A stretch of 64,000 nt of DNA. Origin: Caballeronia calidae. GTDB taxonomy: Bacteria > Pseudomonadota > Gammaproteobacteria > Burkholderiales > Burkholderiaceae. The notes beneath the pieces are model-generated. The model was not told where the DNA came from. It did no database searches and saw only the letters and a program-made list of their open reading frames with translations. A program made the position numbers and the translations under genes. Shown in pieces: positions 1 through 7,657 of the stretch (the stretch's first letter is position 1; each line of letters starts with the position of its first letter). Where the stretch lies: NCBI RefSeq assembly GCF_900044055.2, contig NZ_FCOX02000002.1, positions 1-64,000 on the forward strand, given 5' to 3'.

Positions 1-39
1 GAAGCCCGTCAGGAAAGGCTGATGAAGTTGGCCGCCTGA
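1..39 (+). CDS. C-terminal tail of a gene entering from the left edge (uncertain)
   Basis: One frame is open from the first base to a TGA at 37-39 and would give a 12-residue charged, helical-looking tail ending in KLAA. It is too short to identify. It is reported because the next coding frame opens only after this stop, so it may be the end of an upstream gene in the same accessory region. It could equally be chance. Confidence 0.25.
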   Translation, partial: EARQERLMKLAA

Positions 40-111
40 GCTGCAAAAGCGTGTCCAAACAACCGGAGCCGATACACAGAGCATTGGACGAATGCTGCGC
101 AGCAGATCATC

Positions 112-1478
112 GTGTCGTATCTGGTCATCGAGGAGGAAGGCGCTAAGTGGCTTCACTGGGCGATAGTTAGATACGTCTACGAGACAGTTCAGCCGATTTT
201 GCTCGAACCTTCCGTCGTAGCACTCGACGGGATCATAGTGGGGCGAGTGCCAATCGATATCGCGAATGTGAAGTTCGACCTTGATCGAATCCTCCGCCAG
301 GGCAGATCGAAATCGATGGCGAGATCTACGGTCTGCCGCAGATTGACGGGAATTCTCTCAGCGCGACTTTTTTCCCGGACAGCCATCCACAAGTCCAGCC
401 AAATCAAGCAAGGTCGCCGGCGCTGATGTTGTCGGCTGGACGATCGAAAAACCTGGATCCGCGGATGCCCGGCGATCTTGAGCATCGCACACGATCGCTC
501 GACACTCCCTACGATGGCTTGGCTGACCTGTTGAGTGAGCATCTGCTGTCCATCGCAGTCATGCAACGTACTGAAACGGCCATCGAGATCTTGCTCGAAA
601 AGCCAGCGGAGACGGTCTTGGCTGATTCGTTTATCAGTGACGGTAAGCTTTCAGCCAAGGTCGTAGCTAGTCCACGTATTGATCCGTCTTTGGTCAAGGT
701 CGGCGTGAAATATGTGCCGGAGGCGCAAAAAGCTATGCGTTTGGCAATAGGCGGACCAACGCTTGACTGGGCAACTCAAAATGACGGCTTGATCGCTGCG
801 CGATTCGAGCAAGATGTTGGCGATGTACCGGTTTGCCAAGTCTTCCTGAGTTACGCCGGACACTACATTTCCCGTTGGTGGGTCGGTGATCCAGCGCGAC
901 TGCCCACTCAACGCGCGGCATTTCTTGCGCAATTCGACAAGGACCTCACAAAGCTACGCGGAGAACTCTTGTCTCGCGATTCGCGGGGTCACCCGTTCGA
1001 GCGGGTTTTGGCGCTCGCGCTTGAGGAACTTGGATTCGACTGTATGTATCTCGGCGAGGTATCTCACTTGCAGGAAGCACCCGATATTTTCTGTGAGACT
1101 CCGACTATAGGGATCGTAGTGATCGAGTGCGCGGCAGCGGTAACCAACTCCTCTGAGAAGCTTTCCAAACTACAGCAACGTGTGCTACGTGTAAGGGAAG
1201 GCTTTGCCGCGCAGCGGCTCGGGAACGTGCAGGTGAACGGCGTCCTTGTCACAAAGCACACAGATGCGGAGATCGAGCCGTTTGTCGAAGAGGCAGAGCG
1301 TTTTGGACTGGGCATCGTCGGCCTTTCCGCGTTGACACGCCTCGCAGACGGCTTGCGTTTCAAGGCGCGGCCCGATGCGCTGTACGATGAGCTTTTCAGT
1401 CCTGTCCAGCGATCTGCGGACCTGTTTGATCAAATTGGCTCCGCAGGTGCAACAACGATTCCGACGTCGATCTTCTAG
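112..1478 (+). pseudogene. Restriction-endonuclease-like hypothetical protein, split by a one-base frameshift
   Basis: Two overlapping frames, 112-426 and 426-1478, read as one protein. The 3' frame can be read upstream of its ATG at 426 back to 285, giving protein-like sequence (IEIDGEIYGLPQIDG and onward) that joins the 5' frame near 297-303, at a GGG run. The span is 1367 bp, one base short of a whole number of codons, so a single-base deletion (or sequencing error) explains it. The C-terminal part (about residues 189-235 of the 350-residue 3' frame) has an HPFER..ALEELGF helix, then PDIF and VVIEC strands. This layout resembles PD-(D/E)XK nucleases, but the expected lysine after E is alanine (ECA). 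No family name can be given. The start is uncertain: GTG 112 has no clear ribosome-binding site. Confidence 0.5.
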
Positions 1479-2190
1479 TTGCCCCTTGCGAGTGATGTCT
1501 CAGAGGACGTTCGTCGGGCTGTTTCAAGAGTATGTTAGGAATCCATATAGACCCAGAGCGCTTCGGTCCATTCGAACTCGCCGACTGTATCGGAACGGCG
1601 AGAAATATCGACTTTTGCTCAAGTTAGTAGCGCTATCTCATTTCCTGACCTGCTCGGCGCAGCCGGCAAACGAGCGCTTTCTTTCAACGCGGCTGTGATA
1701 TGAATGGCCGGTCTCCTTCGTTCAACAGCCGTCCCAGCGTGGATCGACGAACGTCCGCAATGGCCGATGATCGAGGATTCACCGGCGTTTGACCGCCCTC
1801 CTTCACATTGAGAACGCCGCTGCGACGGAAGATACATCGATCGTAGCAACATCTACATGCCCTTGTCCTTGTCCTTCGCCTGACCCGACCCCAGTTGTTG
1901 GCTGGCTTCTCCATCGGCAATTCCCACTCAGCGCCCTGCAGCCCTTATTTCGAGCGGCCTGTGTCGCCATGCCGCTCCCTGCCGCTGCCAGGCTTCATCC
2001 CCAACCGAGCCACACGTCCTGACAGCCTTTCATCGTCGGCGCCAGAGGCGGTACTTTTATCGTCAACAGCCGGTCCAAAATTGTGCGTCGCACAAGCAAT
2101 TTCCGCGATCCTGCACACTTTGTTGTCTTCGAAATCGTTTTTTCCGCGTGCTGCAGACTATGTTGTGCGCCGATACCATGCCGAAAACGC
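1479..2190. other. About 700 bp without a supported gene
   Basis: Lower-GC sequence between the frameshifted gene and the PadR gene. Several short frames exist on both strands, but none has a convincing start, ribosome-binding site or recognisable motif. It reads as decayed or intergenic accessory DNA at the border with more typical high-GC chromosome. Confidence 0.4.
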
Positions 2191-2191
2191 C

Positions 2192-2224
2192 TTGACAGAC
2201 ACTCTAAAGATATATATCTTTAGA
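2192..2224 (+). promoter_or_regulatory. Promoter and palindromic operator of the PadR gene
   Basis: A perfect TTGACA -35 lies at 2192-2197, and 17 bp downstream TATCTT at 2215-2220 can serve as -10. The -10 sits inside a perfect 22-bp palindrome at 2203-2224 (left half TCTAAAGATAT, right half its exact complement). A repressor bound there would block RNA polymerase, so autoregulation by the PadR protein encoded 30 bp downstream is the simplest reading. Confidence 0.75.
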
Positions 2225-2254
2225 TATGTTTTACGACACATCTGGAGTGCACAC

Positions 2255-2986
2255 ATGAAATCCCGATGCTTTCAACGCGCGCGTGAAGCCGGTTTCCGCG
2301 CATTCGGTTTCGATCTTCCCTTCAACGCCCCCGAATGGGCCGAACGCTTCGCCTTCGAACGCTGGGGCATGGTCGGCCGTCATCGCCACGGCGGCGGCGG
2401 GCGCTTCGGCGGCGGCCCCGGAGGAATGGGCGGCATGGGCGGTTTCGGCGGCGAAGACGGCATGCCGCGCGGCCGCAAGTTCTCGTCGGACGATCTGCAA
2501 CTGCTGCTGCTCGCGATGCTCGCCGAAGCGCCGCGTCACGGCTATGAACTCATCAAGGCGCTCGAAGACCGCTCGAACGGCTTCTACGCGCCGAGCCCCG
2601 GCATGGTCTATCCGGCGCTCACGTATCTCGAAGAGCTGGGCTATACGACCGTCGAGCTGGAAGGCAATCGCAAGCGGTATGCGCTGTCCGATGCGGGTCG
2701 CGACTATCTCGCGTCGAATCGCGAGCGCGTGGACATCATGCTCGCAAAGCTCACGCACTTCGCCCGCAAGATGGATCTGGTGCGCCGCGCGTACATGGGC
2801 GAAGACGCCGACGACACATCGGGCGACACTGGCTGGGTGCCCGAGTTGATCGCAGCGCGCCGCGCGCTGAAGAAGGCGTTGCTGTTGCGCACGGATGCAT
2901 CGCCGGATGAGCAACGCCGCATCGCCGCGATCCTGGCCCGCGCGACGGCGGAAATCGAACAGAATCCGGCGCCCAAGCAGGCGTAA
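2255..2986 (+). CDS. PadR family transcriptional regulator (YqjI-like)
   Basis: This 243-residue protein has a PadR winged helix at about residues 78-150 (LQLLLLAML, HGYELIKALED, PSPGMVYPALTYLEELGY) and a C-terminal helical dimerisation region. The N-terminal 75 residues hold a Gly-rich stretch with a few His (GRHRHGGGGR), in the place where E. coli YqjI has its His-rich nickel-binding segment. YqjI is a nickel-responsive repressor of itself and of the ferric reductase gene yqjH. Here a siderophore-interacting reductase follows 16 bp downstream, so the pair is conserved, though in tandem rather than divergent. ATG 2255 is chosen because it follows the promoter and palindrome; the open frame extends further upstream, but without a start signal. 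Metal sensing is inferred, since His is sparse. Confidence 0.85.
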   Translation: MKSRCFQRAREAGFRAFGFDLPFNAPEWAERFAFERWGMVGRHRHGGGGRFGGGPGGMGGMGGFGGEDGMPRGRKFSSDDLQLLLLAMLAEAPRHGYELIKALEDRSNGFYAPSPGMVYPALTYLEELGYTTVELEGNRKRYALSDAGRDYLASNRERVDIMLAKLTHFARKMDLVRRAYMGEDADDTSGDTGWVPELIAARRALKKALLLRTDASPDEQRRIAAILARATAEIEQNPAPKQA

Positions 2987-3002
2987 GAAGGAGCCATACA
3001 CG

Positions 3003-3833
3003 ATGACCGATTCCATCCTGCAAGACCGGCCCGATCTCGAAGTCACGCGCGTGCGCCACGCGCTCAGGTTCCGTCTGCTGCAAGTCACGCGCGTCGAGGC
3101 GCTCAATCCGCACCTCATTCGCGTGACCTTCACCGGCGATGCGCTCGAAGATTTCGTGAGCGCATCGTTCGACGATCACATCAAGGTGTTCTTCCCGCAA
3201 CCGGGCGAGTCGATGCCCGCGATTCCGCAAGCCGGCCCCGACGGCCCCGTGTTCGATCCGTCGAAGCCGCGTCCGATCGCGCGCGATTTCACGCCGCGCC
3301 GTTTCGATGCCGCAACGCGCGAACTCGATATCGAATTCGCGCTGCACGAAGCCGGCCCGGCGACCGAATGGGCCATGCAAGCCGCGCCGGGCCAGTGTCT
3401 CGGCATCGGCGGGCCGCGCGGCTCGTTCGTGATTCCCACGCAGTTCGACTGGCATCTCATGGTCGGCGATGAAACCGCGCTGCCCGCCATCGCGCGGCGT
3501 CTCGAAGAATTGCCCGAAGGCACGCGCGTCGCGACGCTGATCGAAGTGGCGGATCCCTCGGCGCGCATCGACTTCCATACGCGTGCCGATCTCTACGCGC
3601 AGTGGCGCTATCGCAATGAAAGCGAGCATCCGGGCGGTGCGCTGCTGCTCGCGTTGCGCGAAACCTATCTGCCCGATGGCGAGGGCTATGTGTGGGCCGC
3701 GGGCGAAGCCACGCTGATGCGCGCGGTGCGCAAGCTGCTGTGCGAAGAGCGCGGCATCGACAAGAAGCGCATCCGCGCGTCCGCGTACTGGAAGCGCGGC
3801 GAGCAAGGCGTGCACGAGACGATCGACGGCTGA
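3003..3833 (+). CDS. Siderophore-interacting protein, NAD(P)H-dependent ferric-chelate reductase (YqjH-like)
   Basis: This 276-residue cytoplasmic flavoreductase belongs to the SIP/ViuB family, which releases iron from ferric siderophores by reduction. The FAD-binding barrel contains a RDFTPRRFD element (family R-x-Y/F-T), and GGPRGSFV marks the flavin phosphate contact. The C-terminal half has a SIP-type NAD(P)H domain ending in YVWAAGEATLMRAVRKLL and YWKRGEQG. The start at 3003 is supported by GAAGGAG just after the PadR stop codon. It is probably co-transcribed with, and repressed by, the PadR protein. It converges with the next gene with only 11 bp between the stops. Confidence 0.88.
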   Translation: MTDSILQDRPDLEVTRVRHALRFRLLQVTRVEALNPHLIRVTFTGDALEDFVSASFDDHIKVFFPQPGESMPAIPQAGPDGPVFDPSKPRPIARDFTPRRFDAATRELDIEFALHEAGPATEWAMQAAPGQCLGIGGPRGSFVIPTQFDWHLMVGDETALPAIARRLEELPEGTRVATLIEVADPSARIDFHTRADLYAQWRYRNESEHPGGALLLALRETYLPDGEGYVWAAGEATLMRAVRKLLCEERGIDKKRIRASAYWKRGEQGVHETIDG

Positions 3834-3844
3834 TGCATCGTCGT

Positions 3845-5392
3845 TCAGCTCATGATGCCGATCTGCCACGGCACGAACTCGTGATCGCCGAGACCGAGCA
3901 GCTCGCTCTTCGTGCGCTGGCCTGAGGCCGCCGCGAGCATCGCGTCGAAGATCGCGCGGCCGGTGCTCTCGACGGACGCGACGCCATCGAGAATGCCGCC
4001 GCAATTCAGGTCCATGTCTTCGATGAGCCGCTCGTACATCGGCGTATTCGTCGCGAGCTTGAGCGAGGGCACCGGCTTCGCGCCGAACATCGAGCCGCGC
4101 CCCGTCGTGAACGCGATGAGATTCGCGCCGCCCGCGATCTGTCCGGTCGCGGAAACGGGATCGAAGCCGGGCGTGTCCATGAAGACGAGCCCGCGCTGCG
4201 TCACCGGCTCGGCATAGCGATAGACCTCCATCAACGGTCCCGTGCCGCCCTTCATCGACGAGCCGATCGACTTCTCGAAGATATTCGCGAGCCCGCCCAC
4301 CTGATTGCCAGGACTGACCTTGCCGTTGATCTGCACGTCGCGTCCGACCGAATACTCTTCCTTCCACCAGCGAATGCGCCCGAGCAGCTTCTCGCCGACG
4401 TCGCGGCTCACCGCGCGTCGCGTCAGCGTATGTTCCACCCCGTAAATCTCAGGCGTTTCGGAGAGGATCGCGGTGCCGCCATGCCGCACGAGCAGATCGA
4501 CGGCGGCGCCGAGCGCGGGGTTCGCCGTGATCGACGAAAAGCCGTCCGAGCCGCCGCATTGCAGGCCGATCTTCAGATGACTCGCGCTGACCGTCGTACG
4601 CTGCACGCGGTTCGCATCGGGCAGCAAGGCGCGCACCGCTTCGATGCCCGCCTCGATGGTCCTTCGCGTGCCGCCGCTCTCCTGCATGATGAAGGTATGC
4701 AGACGCGAACCCGCGCTCAAGCCTTCCTGCTCCATCAACCCGGCCAGTTGATTGCGTTCGCAACCCAGTCCGATGACGAGCGCCGCCGCGAGATTGGGAT
4801 GCCGCGCATAACCGGCCATCGTGCGGCGTAAAAGCGCCATCGGTTCGCCGCTCATCTCCATGCCGCAGCCGATGCCATGCGTGAACGCGACCACGCCATC
4901 GACGTTCGGATACTCGGCGAGACGTTCAGGCGTGAACCATTCGGCGATCTTGTGCGCGACGGTGGCCGAGCAATTCACCGTCGACAGGATGCCGATGTAA
5001 TTGCGCGTCGCGACTTCGCCGTTCTCGCGCACGATGCCTTGGAAGGTCGCGCGCTCGCGCTCCTCGATCATCTCCACGGCGCGATAGTCCGCGCAGAACG
5101 CATGATCGCGATCGAACTCGCGGAACTCGACGTTATGGCTATGCACCATCGTGCCCGGCGCGATATCGGCGTTCGCAAAGCCGATCGTCACGTTGTACTT
5201 GCGCACGGCATCGCCTTTCTTTATTGCGCGCGCCGCGATCTTGTAGCCCGCCGCGACCTGGCTTCTGCATATGAAGTCTTCGGATGGAACCGCGGTGCCG
5301 ATCGCGACATCGGTGCGCGCGATCACGACGTTATCTTCGGGATGCAGGCGAATCACCGGGCCCGCGATGACTTTGTTCACTGTGTCTGACAT
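3845..5392 (-). CDS. UxaA/GarD-family sugar-acid dehydratase (altronate/galactarate dehydratase-like)
   Basis: This 515-residue protein aligns well with E. coli altronate dehydratase UxaA. It has an N-terminal SAF-like domain (about residues 10-100, NVVIARTDVAIGT..., YNVTIGFANADIAPGTMVHSHN), a linker with GEVATRNYIGILSTVNCS, and a catalytic half with GVVAFTHGIGCGM, VIGLGCERNQ, LQCGGSDGFSSITANPALG and ETPEIYGVEHTL. These enzymes remove water from aldonates or aldarates using iron or manganese. It is the second gene of a minus-strand unit, 9 bp after the enolase-superfamily gene, so both probably act on related acid sugars. The substrate cannot be read from sequence; altronate, galactarate or a stereoisomer are all possible. 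Confidence 0.85.
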   Translation of the reverse strand: MSDTVNKVIAGPVIRLHPEDNVVIARTDVAIGTAVPSEDFICRSQVAAGYKIAARAIKKGDAVRKYNVTIGFANADIAPGTMVHSHNVEFREFDRDHAFCADYRAVEMIEERERATFQGIVRENGEVATRNYIGILSTVNCSATVAHKIAEWFTPERLAEYPNVDGVVAFTHGIGCGMEMSGEPMALLRRTMAGYARHPNLAAALVIGLGCERNQLAGLMEQEGLSAGSRLHTFIMQESGGTRRTIEAGIEAVRALLPDANRVQRTTVSASHLKIGLQCGGSDGFSSITANPALGAAVDLLVRHGGTAILSETPEIYGVEHTLTRRAVSRDVGEKLLGRIRWWKEEYSVGRDVQINGKVSPGNQVGGLANIFEKSIGSSMKGGTGPLMEVYRYAEPVTQRGLVFMDTPGFDPVSATGQIAGGANLIAFTTGRGSMFGAKPVPSLKLATNTPMYERLIEDMDLNCGGILDGVASVESTGRAIFDAMLAAASGQRTKSELLGLGDHEFVPWQIGIMS

Positions 5393-5401
5393 GGCTCGAA
5401 C

Positions 5402-6526
5402 TCAGGCGACGCGTTTCCATTGACCATACTTGGCGACTTCTTTTTCGTCGAACGAGAAGCCGAGACCGGGCGCGTCGTGCAATTGCACGCGGCCATTGCG
5501 ATGCGAAAGCTGCCGGTCGATCAGCCTGCGGAAATTGAGCACCTGATCGTCCCAGAAGAACTCGACGTAGCGCGCATTCGGCGTCGCGGCGACGAGCGGC
5601 GCGTGCAGATCGTGGAACCAGTGCGGACACATCACGACGCCATGACTTGCCGCGGTCGCCGCGATCTTGCGCCATTCGGTGATGCCGCCGCACACGGCCG
5701 CATCCGTTTGCAGAATCGCGGCCGCGCCCTTGTCGAGCAGTTCCTTGTGATACCAACGGCCATAGCCGATCTCGCCGGTGGCGATCGGAATGCGCGTCGC
5801 TTTCGCGAGACGCGCGTGATTGTCGACATCGTCGGGAGAGAACGGCTCTTCGATGAAGTACGGGTCGTATTGCTCGAAACGCCTCACGTGCTGCAGCGCC
5901 TGCGTCACGTCCGTCCAGCCGTTGTTCATGTCGATCATGAGTTCGACGTCCGGCCCCACTGCCGCACGCGCGGCCTTCACGCGACGCTCCTCTTCCTGCG
6001 GCGACAACCTGCCGCCCTTCATCTTCACCGCGCGAAAACCTCTATCGACATAGCTCGCCATTTCCTCGCCGAGCTTCTCCGGCGTCTTGCCATCCAGGTA
6101 ATAACCGCCGCTCGCATAAGCAGGCACCGAAGCGAGTTCATTCGCGCCGAGATACTTATGCAGCGGCAGCTCATGCGTGCGCGCATTCAAGTCCCATAGC
6201 GCGATATCGAGAATGCTCAATGCGCGCATCACGGTGCCCGCGCGCCCCTGAAGCAGCGCTTCGTCGTACATGGCCTGCCACAGTCCTTCGACCGCATACG
6301 AATCCTTGCCGATCAAAACCGGCGCGAGCAATTGCTCGACCGCGACCGTGAGCAATTCGCCCGCCGCGCTGCCGATATAGCAAAAGCCGATACCTTCGAC
6401 GCCATCCGTCGAGCGCACCTTGACGAGCCCATAGTGACGCGTCGAAACCGTGCGCGTGGAAAACGATGTGACGCGATCGAGCGGCACCGCTGCCGCGCAA
6501 ACCGCGACCGATTCGATGATGGGCAT
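5402..6526 (-). CDS. Enolase-superfamily acid-sugar dehydratase, mandelate racemase subgroup
   Basis: This 374-residue protein has the enolase-superfamily layout: an N-terminal capping domain followed by a (beta/alpha)7-barrel. The barrel carries KMK (VKMKGG, catalytic Lys pair), metal ligands in MIDMNNGW, YFIEEP and IATGEIGYG, and the MR-subgroup Asp/His pair in ILQTDAAVCGG and MCPHWFHDLHAPL. These features fit dehydration of an acid sugar to a 2-keto-3-deoxy acid, or less likely racemisation. The start is set at ATG 6526, with GGAGA upstream, rather than at the longer frame start at 6565. It is the first gene of the unit with the UxaA-family dehydratase and is divergent from a LysR gene. 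Sugar specificity is unknown. Confidence 0.88.
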   Translation of the reverse strand: MPIIESVAVCAAAVPLDRVTSFSTRTVSTRHYGLVKVRSTDGVEGIGFCYIGSAAGELLTVAVEQLLAPVLIGKDSYAVEGLWQAMYDEALLQGRAGTVMRALSILDIALWDLNARTHELPLHKYLGANELASVPAYASGGYYLDGKTPEKLGEEMASYVDRGFRAVKMKGGRLSPQEEERRVKAARAAVGPDVELMIDMNNGWTDVTQALQHVRRFEQYDPYFIEEPFSPDDVDNHARLAKATRIPIATGEIGYGRWYHKELLDKGAAAILQTDAAVCGGITEWRKIAATAASHGVVMCPHWFHDLHAPLVAATPNARYVEFFWDDQVLNFRRLIDRQLSHRNGRVQLHDAPGLGFSFDEKEVAKYGQWKRVA

Positions 6527-6610
6527 GAGGTCGTCTCCGTTGATTTTCATTCGTTGCGAATGCAATCAGTTTGATGGCGCGAGGGCGCAAGAGGAAGTAT
6601 CCTTTGGCTT

Positions 6611-6634
6611 CTTCAAACCCAAAAATTTTTATCG
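6611..6634 (-). promoter_or_regulatory. Candidate operator in the LysR/enolase intergenic region (box 1)
   Basis: Read on the minus strand, an A-run/T-run (AAAAATTTTT) is followed by GGGTTTGAAG. The same arrangement recurs upstream of the IlvD/Edd gene (7550-7576) and the DapA-family gene (9494-9521). It lies in the divergent promoter region of the LysR gene. The position may be off by one base. Confidence 0.45.
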
Positions 6635-7510
6635 ATGGACTCGCGCTACCTGCAGAGTTTCGTGTTCGTCGTCGAGCTTGGTTCCATTGCCGAAGCCGCG
6701 CGCAGGCTGGATCTCACGCCCGCCGCCGTGGCGCAAAGGGTGAAGATGCTGGAAGCCGAACTGGGCGCGACGCTCGTGCGCCGCTCGGGCCGCACGGTCG
6801 GTGCGACCGAAGCCGGCGAGCGCATTCTGGCGCGTGCGCGCACCGTGCTGCACGACATCCGCGACCTGCGCGCGGATATCGACAACACCGATCAACTCGG
6901 CGGCCAGTTGCGCCTCGGCGGCATGGCGACGATGATGGCCAGCCTCATCCCCGATGCGCTCGCGGTTCTTCTGCATCGATATCCGCAGATGGATTTCTAT
7001 CTGGAGCCGGGCACCTCGCTCGATCTCTATCGCAAGGTGATAAGCGGCGACCTCGATGCGGCCGTGATCGCGCAGCCGCTCTTCAATCTGCCGAAGAGTT
7101 GCGACTGGCATACGTTCAGAAAAGAATCCCTCGTTCTGTTGACGCCCGCTTCGATGCACGTCACCGATGTGCACGCCACGCTGCAAACCGAGCCGTTCGT
7201 GCGTTATGACCGCAATGTCGTCGGCGGGCAGCTTGCGGATGCGTATCTGCGGCAACACGGCATCAAGCCGCATCAGCGCTGCGAGCTCGATGGTCTCGCG
7301 GCCATCGCGACGCTCGTCGATCGCGGCCTTGGCATATCGCTGATACCGGACTGGGCATCGCAGGAATTGAGCGGTCTCTCGCTGAAGCGATGGGCCTTGC
7401 CGCATGCGGCGCCCAAGCGCCTCGTCGGTTTGCTGTGGGGACGTTCTTCCGCGCGGCTTCGCCTCGTGCAAGCGTTTCTCGCCGCCGCGGAATCCGTCGG
7501 ACAAAATTGA
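6635..7510 (+). CDS. LysR family transcriptional regulator of the sugar-acid locus
   Basis: This 291-residue LysR protein has an N-terminal winged HTH (residues 1-60, LQSFVFVVELGSIAEAARRL then PAAVAQRVKMLEAELG) and a two-lobed effector-binding domain from about residue 90 (LRLGGMATMMASLIPDAL, GLAAIATLVDRGLGISLIPDWA). It is divergent from the enolase/UxaA unit, about 108 bp away, and lies just upstream of the IlvD/Edd gene. It is therefore the natural regulator of both, with a sugar acid or keto-deoxy intermediate as the likely effector (inferred). There is no close match to a named regulator. Confidence 0.88.
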   Translation: MDSRYLQSFVFVVELGSIAEAARRLDLTPAAVAQRVKMLEAELGATLVRRSGRTVGATEAGERILARARTVLHDIRDLRADIDNTDQLGGQLRLGGMATMMASLIPDALAVLLHRYPQMDFYLEPGTSLDLYRKVISGDLDAAVIAQPLFNLPKSCDWHTFRKESLVLLTPASMHVTDVHATLQTEPFVRYDRNVVGGQLADAYLRQHGIKPHQRCELDGLAAIATLVDRGLGISLIPDWASQELSGLSLKRWALPHAAPKRLVGLLWGRSSARLRLVQAFLAAAESVGQN

Positions 7511-7549
7511 ATGGCCGATGATCCGTTAGCGTTACTCCCTTCCGGAAGC

Positions 7550-7576
7550 AAAAATCTCTATCGTTTGAAGCAAGCG
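7550..7576 (+). promoter_or_regulatory. Candidate operator upstream of the IlvD/Edd dehydratase (box 2)
   Basis: AAAAAT, a 7-bp spacer, then GTTTGAAGCAAGCG (7563-7576). The 14-mer is identical to the one at 9508-9521 upstream of the DapA-family gene and close to the minus-strand copy near 6612. It lies about 82 bp before the start codon. Confidence 0.5.
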
Positions 7577-7657
7577 CCGAGCGCGCTCAAAGTCATCGCA
7601 AAGCCGCGATAATCAAGGCACGGAGACATTCAACGCTCATCGGACGACAGTGCAACC

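Noticed and set aside
1619-1920. Minus-strand frames possibly encoding a small protein (VLNVKEGGQTPVNP...)
   Set aside because: They look slightly protein-like, but no ribosome-binding site, neighbours or family support them.
1895-2254. Upstream extension of the PadR protein
   Set aside because: It would run through the promoter and palindromic operator. ATG 2255 gives the normal family length.
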